DNA of 64,000 bases, taken from positions 1 to 64,000 of the forward strand of contig NZ_BMIS01000005.1 of NCBI RefSeq assembly GCF_014642675.1. The letters run 5' to 3'. The notes under the pieces are model-generated. The model was not told the DNA's origin, ran no database searches, and saw nothing but the letters and a program-made list of their open reading frames with translations. Below are positions 28,107 through 35,787 of this stretch, piece by piece. Positions within the stretch are counted from its first letter, which is position 1, and each line of letters starts with the position of its first letter. The position numbers and the translations under genes are program-made. The stretch comes from Nesterenkonia cremea (lineage in GTDB: Bacteria > Actinomycetota > Actinomycetes > Actinomycetales > Micrococcaceae).

Positions 28107-29636
28107 TCAGAACAGGGCAGGCTGAGCGGGCTCCTGCGAGGGGTGGGGCGTCTCGGGTGAGGTGCGGCCGGGCCAGGTGGGGTCAGCCGGACGGATGAAG
28201 CCGTGCCGTCGTCGTGCCTCGGCCGACTGTCGGCCCAGCCAGTGGGTGTAATCCTTGGCGGCATAGCTGCTGAAGCCCCCTTGGGGGCTGCCGTAGATGC
28301 GCCGGTACTTGGCCACCAGGTGCGGATACTCGGCAGCCAGCCACTGGAGGAACCATTCGCGGGCTCCGGGACGCAGGTGAAGTGCACCGGTGCTGACCCA
28401 GCTCGCGCCGGCCTCGGCGAGGGCGGCGTGCAGGGCGTCGAGCTGTTCCGGGGAGTCGCTGAGCCAGGGCAGGATCGGCATGGCCAGGACGTTGACGTCC
28501 AGGCCTGCTTCGGCGATGGACCGGATCAGGTTCAGCCGCGCCCGTGGGTCTGGAGTTCCGGGTTCGACCTTCTGCTGCAGTTCGGGGTCCACCATGGCCA
28601 GAGAGACGGCCACTGACACCGGAACCTGTTCAGCGGCGTGGCGCAGCAGCGGAAGGTCCCGCTTCAGCAGCGGTCCCTTCGTCAGGATGGAGAAGGGAGT
28701 GCCCGAATCGGCGAGCGCCTCGATGATGCCGGGCATGAGCTGATAGCGGCCTTCGGCACGCATGTAGGGGTCCGAGTTGGTCCCCAGCGCCACATGCTCA
28801 CGCTTCCATGAGGGCTTGGCCAGCTCGGCGCGCAGGACATCGGCCACGTTGGTCTTCACGATGATCTGGCTGTCGAAGTCCCGTCCGGAGTCCAGGTCCA
28901 GGTACTCATGGGTCTTCCGCGCGAAGCAGTTGTGACTGACCACCCCGTTGGCGATGAAGTCGCCGGTGCCGGTGGTGATGTCCATCATCTCCTCGTGGCG
29001 GCCCAGGTCCTCGATGAAAGCGACCTTCAGGTCCGAGGAGGTCTTGACCGCCTGCCCTGTCAGGCTCGTCACCGGGTCGCGGTATTCGGCGGCGGGGCTG
29101 CCGAGGCCGAATCCCATGAGCCGGCTGTTCGTCGTGAGATGGGGGCGGACTGTGATCCCTGCCGGAGCGGGTGCGACGTATTTCCAGCCGCGCTCGGTCA
29201 GGAAGCGGTGGTCTCCGCTGGCGGTGAGCTCGGTTCCGTCGTTGAGGGTGATGCGGTAGGCCGGTTTGCGGGTGCCCCACTTGGCGCTCACCTCTGTTTC
29301 GGTGAAGCGCTGGTACTGGCCTTCCAGGTATGTGCCGATGATCTTGTCCCCCACGGTGATCTCACGCAGAGGTTTCTGCCGGCCCTCTGCCATGAGGATC
29401 AGGGTGTCCGGACTCAGGCAGTAGACGCAGCGGTGGAGGCATCCGCGGGTGGGATTGATGGTCCATTCGAAGGGCATATTCGACTGGCCGGGCACGCGGT
29501 TGAGTGCGGTCCTGCTGGCCACCTCGTGGAAAGTGACGCCTTCGAACTCCGGTGTGCGGACGCTGCGGACCAGGCCTTTGAGCGGCAGCAGCGCCGCCTC
29601 GTCACTGTTCTGGATCTTCTGTCCCTGCCACCGCAT
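28107..29636 (-). CDS. Rv2578c-family radical SAM protein interrupted by a mini-intein
   Basis: The 509-residue product begins MRWQGQKI, as Rv2578c homologues do. The radical SAM motif C-x3-C-x2-C is split: CLHRCVY precedes the intein, and the third cysteine plus FARKTHEYLDLD follows it. After removal of 164 intein residues a host protein of about 345 residues remains, of the SplB-like group, with GTNSDPYMRAEGRYQL and LTKGPLLKRDLPLL. The substrate is unknown; SplB relatives repair or modify nucleic acids. GTG 29684 would be a longer start but would place an SOS-like box inside the coding sequence; ATG 29636 is preferred. It is divergent to tgt. Confidence 0.9.
   Translation of the reverse strand: MRWQGQKIQNSDEAALLPLKGLVRSVRTPEFEGVTFHEVASRTALNRVPGQSNMPFEWTINPTRGCLHRCVYCLSPDTLILMAEGRQKPLREITVGDKIIGTYLEGQYQRFTETEVSAKWGTRKPAYRITLNDGTELTASGDHRFLTERGWKYVAPAPAGITVRPHLTTNSRLMGFGLGSPAAEYRDPVTSLTGQAVKTSSDLKVAFIEDLGRHEEMMDITTGTGDFIANGVVSHNCFARKTHEYLDLDSGRDFDSQIIVKTNVADVLRAELAKPSWKREHVALGTNSDPYMRAEGRYQLMPGIIEALADSGTPFSILTKGPLLKRDLPLLRHAAEQVPVSVAVSLAMVDPELQQKVEPGTPDPRARLNLIRSIAEAGLDVNVLAMPILPWLSDSPEQLDALHAALAEAGASWVSTGALHLRPGAREWFLQWLAAEYPHLVAKYRRIYGSPQGGFSSYAAKDYTHWLGRQSAEARRRHGFIRPADPTWPGRTSPETPHPSQEPAQPALF
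28929..29420 (-). other. mini-intein inside the radical SAM gene
   Basis: These 492 nt encode 164 residues that interrupt the radical SAM cysteine triad. Block A is CLSPDTLILMAEG with the nucleophilic Cys1. Block B is TELTASGDHRFLTERGW with the conserved T and H (T-x-x-H-like). Block F/G ends FIANGVVSHN, so the terminal pair is His-Asn, followed by Cys+1 of the host. No LAGLIDADG or HNH endonuclease blocks are present, and the length fits a minimal Hint domain. All residues required for Cys-type protein splicing are present, so it should be active. Confidence 0.93.
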
Positions 29637-29644
29637 GCGACTAT

Positions 29645-29660
29645 TCGAACACATATTCGA
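29645..29660. promoter_or_regulatory. LexA/SOS-box-like site upstream of the radical SAM gene
   Basis: TCGAACACATATTCGA fits the actinobacterial SOS box TCGAAC-N4-GTTCGA with one mismatch (A for G). On the minus strand it lies 9 nt upstream of ATG 29636 and between a TTGTCG box (29667-29672) and AATAGT (29640-29645), which could serve as -35 and -10. LexA bound here would block the promoter. Confidence 0.6.
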
Positions 29661-29779
29661 AAAGTCGACAATGGGGCGTCCCACCGGGGCTGTGACCGAG
29701 GAGGATGCTCCAGACTGGCTGCCGGGAGAAGGTGTGCTGGGCCATCCGGGCTGAGACCGGCGTCGGCGTCTGGAGCCAC

Positions 29780-29794
29780 TAAGATTGTGGGGTG
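29780..29794 (+). promoter_or_regulatory. candidate leaderless promoter of tgt
   Basis: TAAGAT at 29780-29785 lies six nucleotides before the GTG start at 29792, with no Shine-Dalgarno sequence. The spacing predicts that the transcript begins at the start codon. No convincing -35 box is visible. Confidence 0.4.
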
Positions 29795-31027
29795 CCCCAG
29801 GACAGCTTCAACTTCACTCTCGACAGCAGACTCGACGGCGCCCACGGGCGGACCGGAGTCATCCAGACGCCGCACGGGGAGATCCGGACTCCGGCCTTCA
29901 TCCCGGTGGCCACCAAAGCCACCATCAAGTCGGTGCGGCCGGAAGAGATCGCCGAGGTCGGCGCTCAGGCTGTTCTGGCCAACGCCTACCATCTGAATCT
30001 GCAGCCGGGCACCGATGTGCTCGATGCCGCCGGAGGGCTCGGCAAGTTTATGAACTGGCCCGGCCCCACCTTCACCGACTCCGGAGGGTTCCAGGTCATG
30101 AGCCTGGGCGCGGGATTCAAGAAGGTCATCTCTATGGACGCCTCTGTGGTCCCAGACGATGCGGCGGTGGCGCCCGATAAGGAGCGTCTGGCCCTGGTCG
30201 ACGACGACGGCGTCACCTTCAAATCTCATATCGACGGCACCACGCACCGCTTCACCCCCGAGGTCTCCATGAAGCTTCAGCATGAGATCGGCGCCGATAT
30301 CATCTTCGCCTTCGATGAGCTGACCACGCTGTTCAACACCCGGGCCTATCAGGAGACATCCCTGGAGCGGACGAGGCTGTGGGCCGAGCGCTGCCTGTCC
30401 GCGCATCGGGTGCTGACCGAGGAGCGCTCGCATCGGCCCTACCAGGCTCTCTTCGGTGTGCTGCAGGGGGCCCAGTACGAGGATCTCCGGCGTAAGGCGG
30501 CTCGGGATCTGGGTGCCATGGAGGTTGAGGGCCAGCGCTTCGACGGCTTCGGTCTCGGTGGAGCCCTGGAGAAGGAGAATCTGGGCACCATCGTGGGGTG
30601 GATCTGCGATGAGCTGCCGGAGGATCGGCCGCGCCACCTGCTGGGGATCTCCGAGCCGGAGGACTTCTTCACTGCCATCGAGAACGGAGCCGACACCTTC
30701 GACTGCGTCTCTCCCTCACGCGTGGCGCGGAACGGGCGCGTCTACCACCCAAGCGGACGGTTCAACCTTCCGCAGGCCCGGTTCAAGAAGGACTTCGGGC
30801 CCATCGATGAGGACTGCACCTGCTACACCTGCCGGAACTACTCGCGCGCGTATCTGCATCATCTCTTCAAAGCCAAGGAAATGCTGGTGAACACGCTGTG
30901 CACCATCCACAACGAGCACTACACGGTGAAGCTGGTCGATGACATCCGCCGCAGCATCCAGGACGGCCGGTTCTACGAGTTCCGGGAGGAGACTCTCGGT
31001 CGGTACACGGCCAAGGCCGCGCGGTAG
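29792..31027 (+). CDS. tgt: tRNA-guanine transglycosylase
   Basis: Tgt exchanges the wobble guanine of GUN tRNAs for a queuosine precursor. The 411-residue protein has TPAFIPVATKATIKSV near the N terminus, the active-site Asp in FTDSGGFQVMSLG near residue 97, the second Asp in DTFDCVSPSRVARNGRVY near residue 305, and the zinc ligands in CTCYTCRNYSRAYLHHLF near residue 345. No preQ0 genes (queC, queD, queE) are nearby, so the organism may salvage queuine; that is inference. It is divergent to the radical SAM gene. Confidence 0.94.
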   Translation: MPQDSFNFTLDSRLDGAHGRTGVIQTPHGEIRTPAFIPVATKATIKSVRPEEIAEVGAQAVLANAYHLNLQPGTDVLDAAGGLGKFMNWPGPTFTDSGGFQVMSLGAGFKKVISMDASVVPDDAAVAPDKERLALVDDDGVTFKSHIDGTTHRFTPEVSMKLQHEIGADIIFAFDELTTLFNTRAYQETSLERTRLWAERCLSAHRVLTEERSHRPYQALFGVLQGAQYEDLRRKAARDLGAMEVEGQRFDGFGLGGALEKENLGTIVGWICDELPEDRPRHLLGISEPEDFFTAIENGADTFDCVSPSRVARNGRVYHPSGRFNLPQARFKKDFGPIDEDCTCYTCRNYSRAYLHHLFKAKEMLVNTLCTIHNEHYTVKLVDDIRRSIQDGRFYEFREETLGRYTAKAAR

Positions 31028-31036
31028 CATGGGCCT

Positions 31037-31354
31037 ATGAGCAGCATCATCAAGATCAATGCCATCACTGTTCCCGAGGATTCCGGGGATGAGCTGGGCA
31101 AGCGGTTCGCCGCACGCCACAGCTCCATGGAAGGGACCCCCGGCTTCCAAGGCTTCGAGCTTCTGCAGCCCGCCGATGAGCGCAGCACCTGGCTGGTGTT
31201 GACACGTTGGGACTCGGAGGAGGACTTCGAGAACTGGCGCAGCTCTCAGGATTTCCAGAAGTCCCATGGCGAGGGGGAGGAAGGCGAGCCGAAGAAGAAG
31301 CCCGTCGGCATGTCCTCCGAGCTCTGGAGCTACACGGTCGCCGTGACCGGCTGA
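31037..31354 (+). CDS. IsdG/MhuD-like haem-degrading monooxygenase (ABM domain)
   Basis: The 105-residue protein is a single ferredoxin-like antibiotic-biosynthesis-monooxygenase domain. It resembles mycobacterial MhuD: SIIKINAITVPEDSGDELGKRF parallels the MhuD N terminus, and the three residues needed for haem turnover are in place: Asn8, Trp67 and the haem-ligand position His77. A role in iron release from haem is therefore likely. It lies 9 nt after tgt and may be co-transcribed. Confidence 0.8.
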   Translation: MSSIIKINAITVPEDSGDELGKRFAARHSSMEGTPGFQGFELLQPADERSTWLVLTRWDSEEDFENWRSSQDFQKSHGEGEEGEPKKKPVGMSSELWSYTVAVTG

Positions 31355-31431
31355 CACTGTGCCTCAGCTAGGTTCGCAGGCGCGGTCCTGGTAATCTAGT
31401 CCGGTCAGCGCGACGACGTCGTGCGACCCCC

Positions 31432-31507
31432 GCCTCCATAGCTCAGGGGATAGAGCGTTGGTTTCCGGTACCAAAGGTCGGAGGTTCGATTCCTCCTGGG
31501 GGCACCA
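31432..31507 (+). tRNA. tRNA-Arg (anticodon CCG)
   Basis: The gene folds into a cloverleaf with acceptor GCCTCCA/TGGGGGC (one T-G pair), D arm TAGCTCAGGGGATAGAGC, anticodon stem TTGGT/ACCAA with loop TTCCGGT (anticodon CCG), and T arm GGAGG-TTCGATT-CCTCC. The discriminator is A and CCA (31505-31507) is encoded. A decayed recombinase gene starts right after it, so this tRNA is the probable integration site of an old mobile element. Confidence 0.95.
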
Positions 31508-31519
31508 GTTGGTCCTTGT

Positions 31520-31994
31520 TCAAACCTGCGACGTTCGCGGTTTGATCTCCACTCTGGTCTCCACCAGCCTGCTTGCGGCGCAGCGCGGTGGACTGGACCT
31601 CGGGGTTGAACAGGATGTCGAAGGGCTCACCGGCCTCCCCGTCCACCGCCTCGGCCTCTGTGATGTAGGGGGAGATCACACCCTGGCGGTTCTCGGCTTT
31701 GGTCATGGACCTGGGTCTTCTCTCCCGAGGCCCGGTGGGAGGACAGCACTGCCTGGACCCGGTACCAAATCTCGATGGGCACCAGCGGTTCGTGCATGCC
31801 TTCATAGACCGCTCCCCGGAAGGGCACGTTGCCCTCGTAGTATGGGTTCGGCAGCATCCGGTGCACCGCAGAGAGGGGGCCTTCCTCGGGCGCGTCGCTG
31901 TCGGCACGGTGGTCAGACCACGGTCGATAAGTTCATCACGCAGGCTGGCGGTGGAGTAGTTGCCGCTGGCATAGGCTTCGAAGGCCCACTTCAC
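31520..31994 (-). pseudogene. remnant of a serine (resolvase-type) recombinase
   Basis: Two adjacent minus-strand frames give parts of the Recombinase domain of large serine integrases. KWAFEAYASGNYSTASLRDELIDRGLTT is encoded at about 31900-31994. After a frame change, HRMLPNPYYEGNVPFRGAVYEGMHEPLVP and IWYRVQAVLSSHRASGE continue at about 31710-31866. The N-terminal catalytic resolvase domain and the zinc ribbon are missing. A third frame at the 3' end may be its last part. It points towards and nearly touches tRNA-Arg. It is clearly inactive. Confidence 0.8.
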
Positions 31995-32032
31995 GATGGG
32001 GCTCGTTCTGGATCGAGGTCAACGGTAAGGCC

Positions 32033-32336
32033 TCAGCTGCCTAAGTCGTTCAATCCCGGCAGCGTTGATCTCATCGTCCAAACACCCGATGTTGCCAGTG
32101 TCGCTGGTGCATGCCGTCTGCGCACTCTGCTCGGCAAGCCGGTGGGAGCCTCCAGTGGAGCCAATCTCTGGGCAGCAACACGCCATGCGCGCCGAACAGA
32201 TCAGCCGGAGACCATCGCAGCCTCGGTGGCCGATGCGCATCCTCACTACCTCGATACCGGTCACAGCGACCCGTGGTATGCCAAGCGAAGCAGCGACCCT
32301 GATGAGTTCGCCGACTACTCACGTACCGATACCTGA
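32033..32336 (+). pseudogene. 3' fragment of a PLP-dependent cysteine synthase gene
   Basis: The plus frame ending at 32336 encodes VDLIVQTPDVASVAGACRLR, then LLGKPVGASSGANLWAATRHA and DAHPHYLDTGHSDPWYAKRS. This matches the C-terminal third of the cysteine synthase / cystathionine beta-synthase family, where GxSSGxN and a GERY-like LDT segment occur. The first two thirds, including the PLP lysine, are absent, and no start codon sits at the right place. It is a truncated relic within the island. Confidence 0.65.
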
Positions 32337-32369
32337 AACCCAGCATGATGCTTAGCGGTACCTGATTGC

Positions 32370-32400
32370 CTATCGGTGATAGGTTGCGTATCACTGATAG
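32370..32400. promoter_or_regulatory. two tet-operator-like sites upstream of the DUF4267-TetR pair
   Basis: CTATCGGTGATAG (32370-32382) and GTATCACTGATAG (32388-32400) are two near-palindromes whose centres lie 18 bp apart. Both resemble the classical tetO core CTATCAGTGATAG. The second overlaps the AGGAGG ribosome binding site (32399-32404) of the following gene, so the TetR-family protein two genes on is the likely ligand-responsive repressor. Confidence 0.65.
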
Positions 32401-32408
32401 GAGGTTGA

Positions 32409-32783
32409 ATGGAGACTGTCGGATTGATCATTGCGGCTGCCGCGGGGGCCGCGATCTTCGTGGTGGGCCTGTGCTACCTGTTCATCCCGCGGGCGATGGC
32501 GGCAAGTTTCGGGCTAACCCACCTGCCGCAGCAACAGGCGACTGCATGGTTGCGGGTCAAAGGAGTGCGCGATGCCGTCACAGGAGTGATTGCCGCCGTA
32601 CTTCTGATCGCCGCTGAGCCTGCTGTGGTCGCCTGGTGCATCTTGGCCTTCACTCTCATCCCGGTCGGCGATGCAATTCTGGTGCTCAGTAGCGGAGGCA
32701 AGCAGGCATCGGCCTGGGGTATCCATGGCAGCACAGCAGTGCTCATGCTGCTCAGCGTCGGGCTGATTATGGGAGGGTCATGA
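32409..32783 (+). CDS. DUF4267 family small membrane protein
   Basis: The 124-residue protein has four hydrophobic helices (about residues 3-25, 52-70, 72-92, 103-122) and the pattern VKGVRDAVTGVIAAVLL followed by LIPVGDAILVLSSGG, which I recognise as DUF4267. Such proteins often sit beside TetR regulators. The function is unknown; an exporter accessory or stress membrane protein is possible. AGGAGG lies 5 nt upstream, and its stop overlaps the TetR gene (ATGA). Confidence 0.8.
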   Translation: METVGLIIAAAAGAAIFVVGLCYLFIPRAMAASFGLTHLPQQQATAWLRVKGVRDAVTGVIAAVLLIAAEPAVVAWCILAFTLIPVGDAILVLSSGGKQASAWGIHGSTAVLMLLSVGLIMGGS

Positions 32784-33349
32784 CCCCTTCACCACGGGGG
32801 CGCAGATACCTTCACAGGGAGCAGCAGATCATTGAGCACGCTCGCCAGATTGCCGAACGCGAGGGGTGGGCGTCGGTGACCACCCGCCGGCTGGCCCAGG
32901 AGATCAACCACAGCCAGCCGGTGATCTACCAGCACTTCCGCAGCCGGGACCATGTCTTGGCTGCGGTAGTCACCCAAGGATTTCTGGAACTGACCTCCCT
33001 GATACGGGAAGCCGCCTCAGGGCCAGGGTGTGCACTGGAGCAGCTGTGCTGGTCCTACCTGGATTTCGGCAGGCAGAACCCGGCACTGTATGAGGCGATG
33101 TTCACCAACCATACCCGTCTCAGGTTCGCGCAGGAGGATACTCCCGCAGAGCTGCGGGAATCCTTCGATGCACTGACAGGGATCATCCTCCAGGAGACCG
33201 GGCAGATGAGCAATAACGACGCCGCAGCGCTGACTGAGCTGTTCTGGGCAACCTGTCATGGGCTCACCAGCCTGCATCTGGCCGGTCGCATCCCCGGGAC
33301 ACATTTGGAGGCCCAGGTGAAGAGAATCTGCACGATGATCCGCAGCTGA
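32780..33349 (+). CDS. TetR/AcrR-family transcriptional regulator
   Basis: The 189-residue protein has an N-terminal TetR helix-turn-helix (IIEHARQIAEREGWASVTTRRLAQEINHSQPVIYQHFRSRDHV, residues about 15-57, cited as location) and a C-terminal helical ligand domain of the WHG type (FWATCHGLTSLHLAGRI). It is co-transcribed with the DUF4267 gene (four-base overlap), and the two operator-like sites upstream of that gene suggest autoregulation. The inducer is unknown. Confidence 0.88.
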   Translation: MTPSPRGRRYLHREQQIIEHARQIAEREGWASVTTRRLAQEINHSQPVIYQHFRSRDHVLAAVVTQGFLELTSLIREAASGPGCALEQLCWSYLDFGRQNPALYEAMFTNHTRLRFAQEDTPAELRESFDALTGIILQETGQMSNNDAAALTELFWATCHGLTSLHLAGRIPGTHLEAQVKRICTMIRS

Positions 33350-34303
33350 CTCGGCTTCCCGTCACAGCCGCTACGACGCTTCCGGGGCATCCGGTGTGGA
33401 ACTGCCTTCCGGGCCCTGGTCGAGAAGGTAGCCGTGCTGAGCTGTTCGCCAAGCGGGGGTTGGGTCTAGCCGGTCGTGCGTTCGAACCAGACGGAAGAGA
33501 CCCAGCGGTTCATGCGTTGCTCGTAACCCTCAGCGACGAATGATCCATCGACGCTGAGGTGCTCGATCGTGGACTGCGAGGGACTCCTTCGAGAGCGGGC
33601 ACTTGCTTTGCCCCATCCGGCTCGAGCAAGCGCTGCCTATTCTGGGCGACTCGTTGTCTCTCGATCTGATGTACCGCGTTCAGACTCCCAGCACGGTACG
33701 CCTCGATGAGGGCCCACTGGCCATCGGAGGTATTGCCTGGCGCCGTTAACGGATGCTGCAGGTAGCAAGTATACGAGCCTGCCACCGTGAGCCCGTATTA
33801 GACTCTCCTGCTCAGTGGTAGTGTTGCGGTGGCGAAGGCTGTCCACCAGGAGGCGGGTTTCGCAGGAGGCTCGGATCGCAGCCTGTTCGATCGCTGCGAC
33901 GTTCGTCTCAAGCTCCTTCACCGGCACCCCGGCGGCGTTCCCAGCGACCAGCGCTGATCGACTCGCGGTGCTCAAACCGGTTTGAGGACCACGCGAATAT
34001 TTTGCCACCGGACCCCGTTTATCGTGGTTCCGAGTAGCCTGGAGACGTGCCCGACGCCCCGTCGATCCCCTGAGAACACTGCGGATCAGCGTTTTTACCG
34101 GCCTGCGCGGGTTTGAGAAGCATCCACTAAGGCGCACAACGGCTTGGAGCTCGGCTCAGAAGGGCCTTTGAGCACCGCCGATGCAGACGGGTCCCAGTGC
34201 CGATCCTCAGGGATCAGCGCTGTACTGCAGATCAGTCGCCCGGACAGTCTGTGGTACAGATCGACGGTGTAGGGACATCCCAGCCCGCTGTCGTCAGAGC
34301 GGC
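33350..34303. other. 954-bp gene-poor stretch with decayed coding sequence
   Basis: No intact gene is visible. On the minus strand several unjoined frames look formerly coding: AAGVPVKELETNVAAIEQAAIRA (about 33820-33940), then in another frame HPLTAPGNTSDGQWALIEAYRAG and NAVHQIERQRVAQNRQRLLE (about 33610-33770), then in a third frame a tail ending RMNRWVSSVWFERTTG at a stop near 33466. Together they suggest one gene broken by at least two frameshifts. I do not recognise the family. Around 34110-34295 another minus frame (YTVDLYHRLSGRLICS) is open but has no start. Confidence 0.5.
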
Positions 34304-35482
34304 TTATGGCACAAGGCGTAAGAGCTGCTCACTTGTGGTGAATGCGTGTTCACCGTCGTCGTCCTGCCAATAGACCAGCGTCCCTTGCCCCTTCTGGTCG
34401 GCGGATTCCAGCTGCTCCAGAGTTGAAGCGATATCGTGCTTCAGCGGCCCAAGCCCGTCGATGATGGTGCGCTCGGCCTTCTGAGTCTCCCTGTGCGCTT
34501 CTTGCATTGACTCCAGCTCCTTCTTCTCAGAGCTAGCCAGCTTCTGGAGCAGGTTTCGGTCCTTCAGGGCAGTCTCCTGCCGGCCGATCCTCTCCTCCAA
34601 CTGTGTGGCACGGCCCAAGAGCTTGTCCCACAGGCTCAGTGACTCGCTCAGCGTCTGCGCCAATCGTGACCTTGAAGTGGCCACTGTTCCCGGGTTCTCC
34701 TGGTTGTCCACGCCAACTCGGAGGTAGGCTGCCCTGAGCTCAACGAACGTGGTGAAGATTGCCGCCTGAATGTCATGATTGGCCCGCTTAGCGGCATCGG
34801 CATCTTGGACGTGATCAATATCGTAGGAATCAGCCAGGACACGGGCGCGCTGGGCCACAATCCGCAGGTCACGTTCTGCCAAGGCCAGGCGGATCAGCAT
34901 GTCCTGAGAGAATCTGCCTGTGGCCTCGTACTGATGCTGCACCTCATCGATGATGCTGGAGGCTGTGATCAGCTGGGCAGTCATCTCTGCCTCATAGCGA
35001 GCCAACATCCGGTCCAGGGTGGTCTTGATCTCATCGATCTTGCGGTCCATCAACTCGAACTGGCGCATGGTCACTGCCGTGGAGAGAGCATGGACGGCCA
35101 GAAGAGGCGCAACAACAGGCACTGAGGAGGCAACCGGAAGAAATGCCGCCTGGGCTGTGATCCCGCTGGGTCCCATCACTGCTGCCCCCACGCCGGCTCC
35201 CAGCTGCATCAGCGTTGAGGGGTCTGCGGTAGCCATGAACAGCGTCCCGGCTGTTGCCGCCGACAGACCTGTCCCACCAGCGGCAGCTCCTGCCACCAGC
35301 AGGGATTTTGCCGTCTGAGGTGACACGGTACGTGCGTCCTGGGTGAACTTCCCGCTCTCCAAGTACGCGCTCTGCAGGCTGGCCAGGCTCCGTTCACGGA
35401 TGTCTCCCTGCAGGGAGAACAGCGCGATCTCGCTCTCTTCATTGGCCAGGCGCTGAACTGCGATGTCTGTTGGACCAGTCAT
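34304..35482 (-). CDS. orphan protein with hydrophobic hairpin and long helices, unknown function
   Basis: I do not recognise this 392-residue protein. Residues 1-57 are mixed helical. Residues about 58-138 are strongly hydrophobic and Gly/Ala-rich (SLLVAGAAAGGTGLSAATAG, then LPVASSVPVVAPLLAVHAL), suited to one or two membrane hairpins. Residues 140-365 are nearly all amphipathic helix and predicted coiled coil (DRKIDEIKTTLDRMLARYEA, ERIGRQETALKDRNLLQKLA). A small C-terminal segment (GTLVYWQDDDGEHAFTT) may be a beta hairpin. This layout resembles alpha-helical pore-forming or membrane-remodelling proteins, which is inference only. AATACT 7 nt before the ATG could be a -10 of a leaderless transcript. 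It stands alone in the tRNA-Arg island. Confidence 0.75.
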   Translation of the reverse strand: MTGPTDIAVQRLANEESEIALFSLQGDIRERSLASLQSAYLESGKFTQDARTVSPQTAKSLLVAGAAAGGTGLSAATAGTLFMATADPSTLMQLGAGVGAAVMGPSGITAQAAFLPVASSVPVVAPLLAVHALSTAVTMRQFELMDRKIDEIKTTLDRMLARYEAEMTAQLITASSIIDEVQHQYEATGRFSQDMLIRLALAERDLRIVAQRARVLADSYDIDHVQDADAAKRANHDIQAAIFTTFVELRAAYLRVGVDNQENPGTVATSRSRLAQTLSESLSLWDKLLGRATQLEERIGRQETALKDRNLLQKLASSEKKELESMQEAHRETQKAERTIIDGLGPLKHDIASTLEQLESADQKGQGTLVYWQDDDGEHAFTTSEQLLRLVP

Positions 35483-35787
35483 GATCAGGAGTATTCCACA
35501 CGGCCCGGTGCCAGAGGGTCGTATGGCCTGGGTCCGATTGTATCCGCGGCAGCTTCGACAGCTGTTTCCGTACTAGTCCCGCTCTGCCAGAAGCCGGGCG
35601 TGCTCAGCTGTCAGCTGCTGGAGACCTGCTCGATTCTCCTACGGGAGCCTGGCATAGGACAGATCTGTCCAGTTCTCAGGTGCGCTGGGCAGAGACCGAA
35701 ACGACGCCGCCGGAGCCGTTGAAGAGGTCCGCCCGCCAGCAATCCGTCGGCTCGCCGTCCGTACCGGTCAGCAGAGGTCTCGGCCGG
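35483..35787. other. 305-bp intergenic stretch
   Basis: I see no gene, tRNA or clear terminator here. It contains the upstream region of the orphan 392-residue gene (which runs away to the left) and the 3' flank of the cstR-like gene (which also runs leftward and stops at 35788). Confidence 0.4.

Noticed and set aside
31443-31507. Minus-strand peptide ending GGIEPPTFGTGNQRSIP at the tRNA-Arg gene
   Set aside because: It is translation of the antisense strand of the tRNA, a common annotation artefact, and not part of a protein.
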